This document shows, piece by piece, positions 25,199 through 33,649 of a stretch of 64,000 bases of DNA (its first letter is position 1; each line of letters opens with the position of its first letter). The position numbers and the translations under genes were made by a program. Source of the stretch: Azospirillum griseum. Its GTDB lineage: Bacteria; Pseudomonadota; Alphaproteobacteria; Azospirillales; Azospirillaceae. The stretch is from NCBI RefSeq assembly GCF_003966125.1, contig NZ_RXMA01000024.1:1-64000 (forward strand). Direction: 5' to 3'. The notes under the pieces were generated by a model. That model saw nothing but the letters and a program-made list of their open reading frames with translations, was not told the DNA's origin and did no database searches.

Positions 25199-25214
25199 TC
25201 ATATCCCGATATGA
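25199..25214. promoter_or_regulatory. 16-bp palindrome TCATATC-CC-GATATGA
   Basis: Perfect 7-bp arms TCATATC (25199-25205) and GATATGA (25208-25214) around a two-base centre. Its size fits the 16-20 bp operators used by MarR-family dimers, and a MarR gene diverges from this same gap. It is 173 bases upstream of aguB. Assignment to that regulator is inference. Confidence 0.5.
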
Positions 25215-25386
25215 TGTTTTGGTGCGCAACAGCGGCACACCCTCCTTTTTACTTTCAGAACGCAGCGGGATGGAATGAACCAGATGTGGAGAATTCGCTA
25301 AAACGCACGGATCATGTCGCGAAATGTGCTCACCCGTGCCAAACTGACCAGCCTGCGGACAACCGCCCGATTCCCAGAGACCCGCC

Positions 25387-26280
25387 ATGCCCAGCACCGA
25401 CCGCCGCATCACCGTCGCCGCCATCCAGATGGCCTGCGGTTGGGATCGGGGCGCGAATCTGGATCGGCTGGAGGCGCTGATTCGCCGCGCCGCCGCCGGT
25501 GGTGCCCACATCGTCCTGCCGCAGGAGTTGTTTGAAACCCCTTACTTCTGCAAGGACCAAAAACAGGCGCTGTTTGATCTGGCGGCCTCCGCCACCGATC
25601 ACCCGGCCATTGTGCGGATGAGCGCTCTGGCGCGCGAATTGGCGGTGGTGATCCCGGTCAGCTTCTTCGAGCGGGCCAACAGCGTCTTCTACAACTCGGT
25701 GGCCATGATCGACGCCGACGGGTCGGTGCTGGGCATCTATCGCAAGTCACACATTCCCGATGGCCCCGGCTATCAGGAGAAATTCTATTTTTCTCCCGGC
25801 GACACCGGCATAGGCGTCTTCAAAACCCGATACGCCACCGTCGGCTGCGCCATCTGCTGGGACCAGTGGTTTCCCGAAACCGCACGCATCATGGCGTTGA
25901 AGGGGGCGGAGATCCTGCTCTACCCCACCGCCATCGGGTCCGAGCCGCAGGATGCGTCCATCGACAGCCAAGGCCATTGGACACGGGTGATGCAGGGGCA
26001 CGCCGGGGCCAATCTGATGCCGCTGGTTGCCTCCAACCGCATCGGTCGGGAGGAGGCCGAAAGTTGTGGCATCACCTTTTACGGCTCGTCCTTCATCGCG
26101 GGACCGCAGGGCGAGATTGTCGCCCAAGCCGACCGCAGCACGGAAACCGTGCTGACCGCAAGCTTCGACCTGGACCGGATCGCCGCGCAACGGGCGTCCT
26201 GGGGGGTGTTCCGCGACCGCCGCCCCGAACTTTATGGGGCGCTGCTGACGCTGGACGGTGAGACGGTGCGGCGTTTCTGA
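25387..26280 (+). CDS. aguB: N-carbamoylputrescine amidase
   Basis: A 297-residue nitrilase-superfamily amidohydrolase that splits N-carbamoylputrescine into putrescine, CO2 and ammonia. The catalytic Glu47 (PQELFET), Lys120 (YRKSHIPDGPGYQEKFYF) and Cys157 (GCAICWDQWFPE) are present, and the loop after the lysine matches the AguB subfamily. The start is ATG 25387. Its usual partner agmatine deiminase (aguA) is not in this window, so the pathway must be completed elsewhere. Confidence 0.92.
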   Translation: MPSTDRRITVAAIQMACGWDRGANLDRLEALIRRAAAGGAHIVLPQELFETPYFCKDQKQALFDLAASATDHPAIVRMSALARELAVVIPVSFFERANSVFYNSVAMIDADGSVLGIYRKSHIPDGPGYQEKFYFSPGDTGIGVFKTRYATVGCAICWDQWFPETARIMALKGAEILLYPTAIGSEPQDASIDSQGHWTRVMQGHAGANLMPLVASNRIGREEAESCGITFYGSSFIAGPQGEIVAQADRSTETVLTASFDLDRIAAQRASWGVFRDRRPELYGALLTLDGETVRRF

Positions 26281-26292
26281 CGGAACCTCGGC

Positions 26293-27036
26293 TCAGACGA
26301 CAAAGCTTGCGCCACGGGAGGCCCCGAAGGCCGACCCGACCAACCCCTGCGCGTTGCCATAGGCGGCGGCCCCACGCGCCGACAGGGCGGACAACGCTCC
26401 GTCGCGGTTGCTGGGGTCGGATGATCGGTTTGCGGTTGACGTCCGCGTCGACGCGCCGGTTTGGTTGGCGGATTCCACCGTCGATCCGTTTCCGTCACCC
26501 GCCCCGTCCCCCGACGTTCCCCCCTGCTGGCGCAACTCCGCTTGCGCCTTGGCCGACAGGGCGTCAGCCTGGGCGGCGACCCGCTGATCCTGCGGCGACG
26601 GCTCGCTGGGGGCCAACGCCGCCGCCTTGACCTGCTCCATCTTGGCGATGGTGGCCGACGGCGTGCTTTCCGCACTGATGTCGATCGGAACTTCACCCGC
26701 CGTGGCGTAGCTTTTGCCATCCGGTCCACGGGTGAAGGTGAAGGACGCGGCCCCCGCATGCCCGCCGCCGGCGGCCTGATGGGCGGCCTCGTGCTGGCGG
26801 ACTTCGGCGTCCACCTGTTTGAGTTTTTGAACCTGCTGTTGGGCTTGAGGCGACAGGGACAGGGTGGTCGCCCCATCGGATGCCCCAGCGCCGGACGTCC
26901 CCGCGCCATCTGTCGCCGTGGCGGTCGAGTCAGCCTGCCCCCCCGCGCCGACGCGTTGGTTTCCCGCCGCCAGCGACCGATAGGCCCCAAAGGGCGATCC
27001 TATGGACGAGACACCATCAACCACCGCCGCCCCCAC
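26293..27036 (-). CDS. Putative SprA-related metalloprotease with HEAAH motif
   Basis: A 247-residue protein with an Ala/Gly/Ser-rich N-terminus, then LSPQAQQQVQKLKQVDAEVRQHEAAHQAAGG, where HEAAH (82-86) is a zinc-type HExxH, and FTFTRGPDGKSYATAGEVPID; the rest is low-complexity. This layout matches the CJM1_0395/SprA-related putative metalloprotease family. No signal peptide. The start is GTG 27036, with GGAG eight bases upstream. Activity and substrate are unproven for most of this family. Confidence 0.75.
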   Translation of the reverse strand: MGAAVVDGVSSIGSPFGAYRSLAAGNQRVGAGGQADSTATATDGAGTSGAGASDGATTLSLSPQAQQQVQKLKQVDAEVRQHEAAHQAAGGGHAGAASFTFTRGPDGKSYATAGEVPIDISAESTPSATIAKMEQVKAAALAPSEPSPQDQRVAAQADALSAKAQAELRQQGGTSGDGAGDGNGSTVESANQTGASTRTSTANRSSDPSNRDGALSALSARGAAAYGNAQGLVGSAFGASRGASFVV

Positions 27037-27297
27037 ACGGCCAACTCCACAGAACCATCAAGTTAAGCCGAATCCGGTGGTCCGGCAACGCCTGCCCCGT
27101 TCACGAATGCGCGAGGCACCGGCGCAAGCGCTGGACAGGCGGTCGCTGGAACGGCCGCAGATCGAGAAAGGCTCTTGACTGTTCACGCGAAGAGCCAGAC
27201 CGGCAACCCATTGCGTTTTCCACAAATACACGCAATAGTGTTCCGTCCTTTTCATTCGGCGTCGTGCCGGGTGTCGAGTGTGGTTTTTGGACATCCG

Positions 27298-30200
27298 ATG
27301 TTTGCTGCTGCGCGCAGAATATTCGCCCGATCAGTGTCGACGGCACTGTTTCTGTGGGCGTTTGCCGTGTTGGCTGCGGAGCCTTCACGGACGCCGCCGG
27401 TTGCCCTGACACTGGCTGCCGTACCATCGGCTGCTGTGCCATCGGACGCCTCCCCCTTGGAGGCCGCCTTTTCCAGCCGGGCCGGGGAGCCGCTGCGCCA
27501 ATTCGGCTATGATCTGTTCACGGCATCCGCCGACACGCGCGCACCGGTTGGCGCGGTTCAGGCTGATTACCTGCTGAACAGCGGGGACGAACTGCTGGTC
27601 ACGCTGCGCGGCCAGACCTCCTTCAGCAAGCGCTTCGTCATCGACCGCAACGGTCTCCTCGTGGTGGATGACCTTCGCCCGGTGGCCGCTGTCGGTCTGA
27701 CACTGGCCGCGCTGCGCGACGAACTGTCGGCGACCGTCGCCGCCACCTTGCCCAACACGGATGTCTTCGTGTCCCTGGCCGACGTCCGCCGCATCGGCGT
27801 TCTGGTGACGGGAGCGGTGGCGCGGCCCGGACGCCACGAGGTCAGCGCTTTTTCCACCGCGTTGGACGCCCTGACGGCGGCGGGCGGGGTGGCGCGCACC
27901 GGCTCGCTGCGGCGCATCCGCCTGTTCCGCAACGGTGGTCCGGAGAACGGCCGACCGATCGATCTGTACGGGCTGCATCTGCACGGATGGGCCGATCCCG
28001 ACGGGGCGGAGCGCCGCCTGCGCGATGGCGACCGGTTGTTCGTGCCGCCGCTCGGCGCGGTGGTCGGGGTTGCCGGACCGGTGCGCCGCCCCGGCGTTTA
28101 TGAGCTTGCCGATCCCGCCACGCGCGTGTCGGCAGCGGATTTGCGGCACTTGGCGGGCGGGTTGCTGCGCCCCGGCGCGCACCGGGCCACCCGCCTTGGC
28201 ATTGGTTTGGCCGGGGAGGAGACCGCCGAGGAGATCGGCGACGCCAACGCGCGGCTGTTTGGCGACGGGGATCTGCTGCTGCTTGCCCCGCAGCGCGAGG
28301 ACCGCCGCAACGAGGTCCGGCTGGAAGGCCATGTTCACCGCCCCGGCCCGCGCGGTCTGGCGCAGACGCGCAGCCTGGCCGCCTTGGTGACGCGGGCCGA
28401 CCTTCGCCCCGACCCGTATTTGCCCTTTGCCGTGTTGGCGACCGTCGATCCGGCCACCGGCGCACGAACCCTGCACCCGATCCATCTGGCCGCCGCGCTG
28501 GCGGGCCGGGACAACCGGCGCCTGAACGATGGTGACACGCTGTATATCATGGGCGCGGACCACGTTGATTTCCTGACCTCGGAGGCCGTTCTCACCCTGC
28601 TGCGCGGCGACCGCAACCCGCCGCCCGATGCCTGCCAGGGGCTGGTCGTGCTGGCCCGTGCCTTGACGGCGGCCCCCGACGGCCCGCTCGCCTCCGGGCA
28701 GCAGGCGCGGGCCGCCGCCGGTCTGACCGGTTCCCGCAAGCCCTGCCCGCCCCTGTTCGACGCGGTTCCCGATCTGCTGACCTTTGCGCTGCAACGCTCC
28801 GTTCTGCTGTTGGGCGGGGTGCCGCGCCCAGGCTTCTTCCCCACAACGGAACGCGCCACCCGCCAGAGCGTCGCGGCCCTGGCCCGCGCGGCGGGTGGCG
28901 GCGGACAGACCGTCCGTTGGGAAGCCTCCAGCGTGCCCGGCGACGGCCCCGACAGCCCCGACGGCGTGGGGAGCGGCGGTGCCGTCTTTGATTCGGTTCA
29001 ACCCTATTACGAGTTGGTGGGGCATGTGCGCCGCCCCGGCAGCCGCCCCTTGCCCGACGGAACCACCTTGCGCGGCGCTCTGGGCAACGGCGACGCCTTC
29101 AAGCGCGACGTGTACCCGCTGATGGGGGTGATCGAGCGGTTCGATTGGCGGACCCTGACCCGCAGCCTCATCCCCTTTTCCCCGCAAGCGGTCGCCACCG
29201 GACGCGGCAACCGGGTGCTGATGACCGGCGATCGCGTGCATCTCTTTGCGGCGTCCCGCCTGCGCCCGGCTCCAACGTCCGGACCGGAGGCCGCAAGCCT
29301 GCCCGCCAAACCGCCCCGCGCCGCCACGAAGCCCGGCACCGACGCAGACACAGGCGACGACGCCCCCGATCCCGCCATCGCGGACCTGATCGCCGAACGG
29401 ACGGTACAACTGCGCGGGGCCGTGCGCCAACCCGGCGGCTATCCGGTGGCCGACGCCACGCCCCTGTCCGCGCTGCTGGCGGTGGCGGGTGGCCTGAGCG
29501 GCGACGCCGACCCGCAAGCGGTGGAATGGACCAGCGCCAGCGGTGCCCGCACCGCCCTGGATCTGGGGCGCACCGCCGACGCCGCGCGCGCCATCGGCCC
29601 CGGCGACGCCGTGCGCGTCAACCCGCGCGCCCAAGCGCTGGAGGCCCGCGCCGTCGTCATCCAGGGGGCGGTGCAGCGACCGGGCAGCTACGACATCGGG
29701 CGGGGCGAAACCCTGTCCTCGCTGATCGCACGGGCGGGCGGGTTGACCGACGACGCCTATCCGGCGGGCGCGGTCTTCACCCGCGAAAGCGAACGGCGGC
29801 GGGAGAAGGAGCAGTTTCTCCAGCAAGCGCGGGAGTTGGAACGCGGCCTGACCCTGGAGATCGAAAAGGGCGAACCGGTGAAGGCGGAAAACGTCGCGCT
29901 GGCCCGCCAACTCGCCAGCCAACTGCGCGGGGCCGAACCGATCGGCCGGATCGTGGTCGAGGCAGACCCCGCCACCCTGCGCCGCCGCCCCGAACTCGAT
30001 CCGCTGCTGGAGCCCGATGACCGCATCACCATCCCCAAGCGCCCGCTGACGGTGGCGGTGGCCGGAGAGGTTTTGCACCCCACCGCCGCCCAATTCGTCA
30101 GCGGCAAAAGCGCCGACCACTACATCGGCGAAGCGGGCGGAACGACCCGCAACGCCGACACCGACCGCAGCTTCCTCATTCTGCCCGATGGTCGGGCGCA

Positions 30201-30375
30201 ACCGCTGGTCACCTCCCCCTGGACCCACCGGATCACCGCCATCCCGCCGGGGGCGACGCTGGTGGTTCCGCGCGATCCCAAACCGTTCGACGGGCTGGAA
30301 TTCACCAAATCCATCGGCAGCATCCTCGGCCAATTGGCGATCACCGCCGCCTCCGTGTCGGTGATCGCGCGATGA
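27298..30375 (+). CDS. Large SLBB-domain polysaccharide export protein
   Basis: A 1025-residue envelope protein. A signal sequence (ALFLWAFAVLAA) precedes a polysaccharide-export (Wza-type) domain at about residues 85-160, then eight SLBB-like modules each marked by a G-x-V-x-x-P-G type turn at roughly 172, 260, 344, 507, 575, 707, 790 and 923. Wza proteins are about 380 residues with two such modules, so this is a greatly extended member. A charged helical insert lies at 830-880, and no lipobox is evident. The start is ATG 27298; the frame is open to 27175. It overlaps the following glycosyltransferase gene by four bases. Role: translocation of an exopolysaccharide or capsule. Confidence 0.85.
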   Translation: MFAAARRIFARSVSTALFLWAFAVLAAEPSRTPPVALTLAAVPSAAVPSDASPLEAAFSSRAGEPLRQFGYDLFTASADTRAPVGAVQADYLLNSGDELLVTLRGQTSFSKRFVIDRNGLLVVDDLRPVAAVGLTLAALRDELSATVAATLPNTDVFVSLADVRRIGVLVTGAVARPGRHEVSAFSTALDALTAAGGVARTGSLRRIRLFRNGGPENGRPIDLYGLHLHGWADPDGAERRLRDGDRLFVPPLGAVVGVAGPVRRPGVYELADPATRVSAADLRHLAGGLLRPGAHRATRLGIGLAGEETAEEIGDANARLFGDGDLLLLAPQREDRRNEVRLEGHVHRPGPRGLAQTRSLAALVTRADLRPDPYLPFAVLATVDPATGARTLHPIHLAAALAGRDNRRLNDGDTLYIMGADHVDFLTSEAVLTLLRGDRNPPPDACQGLVVLARALTAAPDGPLASGQQARAAAGLTGSRKPCPPLFDAVPDLLTFALQRSVLLLGGVPRPGFFPTTERATRQSVAALARAAGGGGQTVRWEASSVPGDGPDSPDGVGSGGAVFDSVQPYYELVGHVRRPGSRPLPDGTTLRGALGNGDAFKRDVYPLMGVIERFDWRTLTRSLIPFSPQAVATGRGNRVLMTGDRVHLFAASRLRPAPTSGPEAASLPAKPPRAATKPGTDADTGDDAPDPAIADLIAERTVQLRGAVRQPGGYPVADATPLSALLAVAGGLSGDADPQAVEWTSASGARTALDLGRTADAARAIGPGDAVRVNPRAQALEARAVVIQGAVQRPGSYDIGRGETLSSLIARAGGLTDDAYPAGAVFTRESERRREKEQFLQQARELERGLTLEIEKGEPVKAENVALARQLASQLRGAEPIGRIVVEADPATLRRRPELDPLLEPDDRITIPKRPLTVAVAGEVLHPTAAQFVSGKSADHYIGEAGGTTRNADTDRSFLILPDGRAQPLVTSPWTHRITAIPPGATLVVPRDPKPFDGLEFTKSIGSILGQLAITAASVSVIAR

Positions 30376-31235
30376 CGGCCGCCCCCGCCGTTCCCCCGAT
30401 CGCAGGTCCGCCGGTGCGTCTGGCGATCCTGACCGTGACGCGGGACAATCTGCCCGGCCTCCTGGACACCCACGCCAGCCTCAAGCGGCAGAGTGTGCGG
30501 GATTTCCACTGGCTGGTCGCCGATGGCGGATCGACGGACGGAACCGTGGCGTGGTTGACCGACCACACCGGTGCGCTGGCCTGGTGGCGGTCCGCCCCGG
30601 ATGGCGGCCCTTATGGCGGGATGAACGACGCCCTGGACGCCGCGCGCGCCCTGAATTGCACGCACGCGCTGTTTCTCAACGCCGGAGACAGTCTGGCCGA
30701 GGCGGATACGCTTCTTCGCCTTCGCCGCGCCATGCAACACGCACCGGATGCGGTTCTTCTCTATGGAGACGCGCTTGAACGCACAGACGACGACCGCCTT
30801 CTTCTGAAAGTGGCGCGCTCTCACCGCTTGGCCACTCTTGGAATGTTCACCCATCATCAGGCGATGATCTATCGGATCGCCGGGATCGAGGGGCTTCGAT
30901 TCGATCCCTCTTTCGAAATCGCCGCCGACTACGGGTTCACCCTAACAACCCTAAGGCGCGGTGCCGCAACGCGTCTGCCCTTTCCGGTCTGTGTTTTTGC
31001 GCGCGGTGGATTGTCTCAACAGAAAATCGAACAGGGCCGCCGGGAGCAATCCCAGATCCGACGCCTGTTTTTTGGGCATGGATTGGCGCTTGAAACGCTC
31101 GTGTCAAGCGCGCAATGGGCCGCATCCGCCTTGCGAATCCGTGCACCGGCGGTTTATGAGTTTTTTCGTTTTCGAAGAAAGAAATTTTATTTCCATCTTC
31201 GCGCCAAAACACCCCCTGAAACACCATCGGAGTGA
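30372..31235 (+). CDS. Family 2 glycosyltransferase
   Basis: A 287-residue cytoplasmic GT-A enzyme of the type found in colanic-acid and exopolysaccharide clusters. The nucleotide-sugar-binding N-terminus reads ILTVTRDNLPGLLDTHASL, HWLVADGGSTDGT and GGPYGGMNDALDAA, with FLNAGD in the metal-binding position. The C-terminus is basic. It starts within the stop of the SLBB gene (ATGA), so the two are translationally coupled. Donor and acceptor are unknown. Confidence 0.88.
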   Translation: MTAAPAVPPIAGPPVRLAILTVTRDNLPGLLDTHASLKRQSVRDFHWLVADGGSTDGTVAWLTDHTGALAWWRSAPDGGPYGGMNDALDAARALNCTHALFLNAGDSLAEADTLLRLRRAMQHAPDAVLLYGDALERTDDDRLLLKVARSHRLATLGMFTHHQAMIYRIAGIEGLRFDPSFEIAADYGFTLTTLRRGAATRLPFPVCVFARGGLSQQKIEQGRREQSQIRRLFFGHGLALETLVSSAQWAASALRIRAPAVYEFFRFRRKKFYFHLRAKTPPETPSE

Positions 31236-31323
31236 TGCGCACAAATGGTTGCATAGGATTTACTTTCTGAACTAAGCATTCCTGCGGTGCCTTCCCTGTA
31301 GCTTCTCTCCTGAGGTACGACTT

Positions 31324-31794
31324 ATGAGCGCGACCAAAGCCAAACTCGCCCCCGCCCACACCCTGTCGCGCCGAGGCGAAGGTCCGAACCCCATCGACAT
31401 CCATGTTGGCGCACGCCTGCGCCTGCGCCGCACGCTGCTGGGCTTGAGCCAGGAGAAGTTGGGCGAGGCCGTGGGCATCACGTTCCAGCAATTGCAGAAG
31501 TACGAGCGCGGGTCGAACCGCATCAGCGCCAGCCGCCTCTACAACCTGTCCCAGGTGCTGGGCGTGCCGGTCAGCTACTTCTTCGACGACATGCCGCCCT
31601 CCCCCGAAAGCGATCTGGCCGAAGCCACGCCGTCCCTGCCGTCGGAAACCGACGAGTTTGAATCGATGGCCCGCCGCGAAACGCTGGAGTTGGTCCGCGC
31701 CTATTACCGCATCGACGACCCCGGCGTGCGCAAGCGCACCTTCGATCTGTTGAAGGCGTTGGGCGGCGACAAGCTCACGCTGTCGGACGAGTGA
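31324..31794 (+). CDS. XRE-type helix-turn-helix regulator
   Basis: A 156-residue regulator. The HTH_3 domain (about 24-85) reads HVGARLRLRRTLLGLSQEKLGEAVGITFQQLQKYERGSNRISASRLYNLSQVLGVPVSYFF; the C-terminal 70 residues are acidic, then helical. Such single-domain regulators are common in rhizobia and azospirilla, where relatives control surface polysaccharides or quorum responses, which fits its place inside a glycan locus but is not proof. GAGG lies about ten bases before the ATG. Its last 91 bases overlap the convergent GT2 gene. Confidence 0.88.
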   Translation: MSATKAKLAPAHTLSRRGEGPNPIDIHVGARLRLRRTLLGLSQEKLGEAVGITFQQLQKYERGSNRISASRLYNLSQVLGVPVSYFFDDMPPSPESDLAEATPSLPSETDEFESMARRETLELVRAYYRIDDPGVRKRTFDLLKALGGDKLTLSDE

Positions 31795-32597
31795 AGCGAG
31801 CGCGCTTTCACCCCGATCTGCCAATAGTAAAACGCCCTGAACAGCGCGTGGTCCAGACCCGCGCGGCCATCCAACACGCCCAAACGCCAGAGATAGGCGT
31901 GCAGGAAGGCCAGCCATGGGCGCAAGGGCGCGCGCTGGAACAGCCGCTTCAGCCAGCGCCGTCCGCTCCGCTCGCCGTCGATGAGGCGGTCCATCCGCCC
32001 ATCGGCCCGCAACGCCGCTTCCCAGTCTGAATAGCGGTTGTGCCGGTCGAACCACGCCGACAGCGGTTTCCCGTCGGCATGGTCCATCGGATGACGCAGC
32101 CGCCCCAACGATCCGGCGACGCTGGGCTGGTAATGCCCCTCCACCTCCCACATCGTCGCCACGTCCAGATCCGCCACCACCGGAAACACGGCGCGGCGGC
32201 GGTCGAGCAGCGCCAGCTTGCGGTTCCAGCAGCCAAAGCGCAGCGGGCGACCGTGCAGCACCGGGCGACCATCGATCCAATAGGCGGCGTGCCGTGGCCC
32301 TTGGGCGAACAGCCGGGCGAGTTCGTCGAGCAAACCGGGGGTGGGGCGCTCGTCGGCGTCGACGAACAGGACCCAATCCTGCGACAGCGGCAGATGGTCC
32401 AGGCACCATTGCTTTTTCTTGGGATAGCGGCCGTTCCAGACAAACGGGACCACCCGCGCGCCCAGCGCCCGCGCCAGCGCCGGGGTCCCGTCGGTGCTGG
32501 CGCTGTCCACCACGAAACACTCGGAAAAGCGGTCCGCCACCGACAGGCAGCGCGGCAGATTGATCGCCTCGTTGCGAGTCATCACCACCATCGACAC
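31704..32597 (-). CDS. Family 2 glycosyltransferase, WaaE-like
   Basis: A 297-residue GT-A enzyme: VVMTRNEAINLPRCLSV, VVDSASTDGTPALA, GRYPKKKQWCLDHLPLSQDWVLFVDADER and the C-terminal AYLWRLGVLDGRAGLDHALFRAFYYWQIG are typical of the WaaE/KdtX-like group that adds sugars to lipopolysaccharide or exopolysaccharide. The start is GTG 32597, with GGACGGA upstream, or ATG 32591. The last 30 residues are encoded opposite the 3' end of the XRE gene, a 91-base convergent overlap. It is the last gene of the minus-strand polysaccharide operon. Confidence 0.82.
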   Translation of the reverse strand: MSMVVMTRNEAINLPRCLSVADRFSECFVVDSASTDGTPALARALGARVVPFVWNGRYPKKKQWCLDHLPLSQDWVLFVDADERPTPGLLDELARLFAQGPRHAAYWIDGRPVLHGRPLRFGCWNRKLALLDRRRAVFPVVADLDVATMWEVEGHYQPSVAGSLGRLRHPMDHADGKPLSAWFDRHNRYSDWEAALRADGRMDRLIDGERSGRRWLKRLFQRAPLRPWLAFLHAYLWRLGVLDGRAGLDHALFRAFYYWQIGVKARSLHSSDSVSLSPPNAFNRSKVRLRTPGSSMR

Positions 32598-32677
32598 CGG
32601 AATCCGTCCCGCGCACCCATCATCCCGGCCAGCAGACCGGCCAGCAGCACGATCACCATCCGATCCAACGCCAGCCG

Positions 32678-33547
32678 TCACGCCGCCGCCTCCCGCCACG
32701 CGCTGCGCGCCGACAGCGCGACGCATCCGGCCAGCAGCCCGGCCAGACCGGCCAGCGGGACCAGCGCCGCCGGGTTCGGCCAGTCGGGCAAGGCGGGCGC
32801 GGTCGGGGCCTGGATGACGTCGGCGGCAAAGGGCAAATCGACCTCGATCATCATCGCCACCCGCTCCTGATCGGACAAAAGATCGCTCAGCGCGCGGCGG
32901 TGCTCCATCACCGTGACGCTGGCCAGACGCGCCTTGATGTGGGCGATCTGGGCCACGCTGCGCCGCGACGCCTCGGCCCGCAGATGCGCGTCGGTCGCCG
33001 CCGCCACCCGGCCCAGCAGCGCCAGCGCCGTCGCCCGGTCGCGGTGGCGCAGGCTGATCCGCCGCATCGGTCCGGTGCGCACCATGTCGATCACCAGCCG
33101 CTCGCGCAGGGTCCGCCCCACCCGTTCGGTGTCCGGCTCCACCCAATCCTGCCGCCCGACCAGCGCCAGAAGCCCGCGTTTCACCGCCGGGACCAAGCCC
33201 GGCGGCGGTCGCCAGCCCGGTGCCTCTCCCGGCGTTTCCGCCCCCCATCGCTCGGGGTAGAGAGTGCGCAGAAAGGCCGGATCGGCCGCCAGCCGTTCCG
33301 CCACCGCGCCGCTGCCGAACAGCTCCAGATAGCGCGCGAAGTCGGACAGCGATTCGTCACCCGCCCCCGGTTCCGCCGCCGCCAGCGGCGTTTCCCGCCC
33401 CACGATCACCGGGACCCGCGCGCCCATCGCCGCCGACCCGAACCGCGCTGTCGGCCCGACGATCATCACCGCCGTGTGCTCCGCCGGAACCAGCCACAGC
33501 GCCGCCACCGCCAGCGCCACCGCACCCAGCGCCGCGCCCGCAATCAC
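32678..33547 (-). CDS. Wzz/PCP-type chain-length protein, open part after an in-frame TAG
   Basis: 289 codons from GTG 33547. A hydrophobic segment at the very start (GAALGAVALAVAALWLVP) and another at the end (ALVPLAGLAGLLAGCVALSA) enclose a periplasmic helical part, the layout of Wzz/GNVR polysaccharide co-polymerases. The first membrane segment begins right at the GTG, while the expected cytoplasmic N-terminal tail is encoded immediately upstream in the same frame (33649-33554) but cut off by TAG at 33553-33551. The product may come from restart at GTG 33547, or the gene may be inactive. Function in chain-length control is inferred. Confidence 0.7.
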   Translation of the reverse strand: MIAGAALGAVALAVAALWLVPAEHTAVMIVGPTARFGSAAMGARVPVIVGRETPLAAAEPGAGDESLSDFARYLELFGSGAVAERLAADPAFLRTLYPERWGAETPGEAPGWRPPPGLVPAVKRGLLALVGRQDWVEPDTERVGRTLRERLVIDMVRTGPMRRISLRHRDRATALALLGRVAAATDAHLRAEASRRSVAQIAHIKARLASVTVMEHRRALSDLLSDQERVAMMIEVDLPFAADVIQAPTAPALPDWPNPAALVPLAGLAGLLAGCVALSARSAWREAAA

Positions 33548-33550
33548 CCG

Positions 33551-33649
33551 CTAGCCCGTCCGCAGCGTGTCCACCAGATCGCGCAAGCCCGACCGCGCGT
33601 CGCGCGCCGACGCGCCCGGCGGATGGCGGATCCCCCCCCCATCAGGCAT
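33551..33649 (-). pseudogene. N-terminal 32-codon fragment of the Wzz/PCP gene ending in TAG
   Basis: ATG 33649 overlaps the stop of the upstream GT4 gene by eight bases, as expected for a coupled gene start. It opens a 32-codon frame ending in GLRDLVDTLRTG, typical of the cytoplasmic tail before the first membrane helix of PCP proteins. TAG follows at 33553-33551, and the next codons CGG-GTG-ATT continue in the same frame into the membrane helix of the main part. A single change, for example TGG to TAG, would explain it. Nine Gs in a row (33632-33640) lie inside but do not shift the frame. Confidence 0.6.

Noticed and set aside
27385..30333. Minus-strand open frame of 982 codons opposite the SLBB gene
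   Set aside because: GC-rich antisense shadow: the plus strand has a signal peptide and eight SLBB motifs, while the minus frame is Gln/Arg/Gly-rich without any domain or ribosome binding site.
33632..33640. Run of nine Gs as the cause of a frameshift in the PCP gene
   Set aside because: The frame from ATG 33649 stays in register with the main part across the run; the interruption is the TAG, not a frame change.
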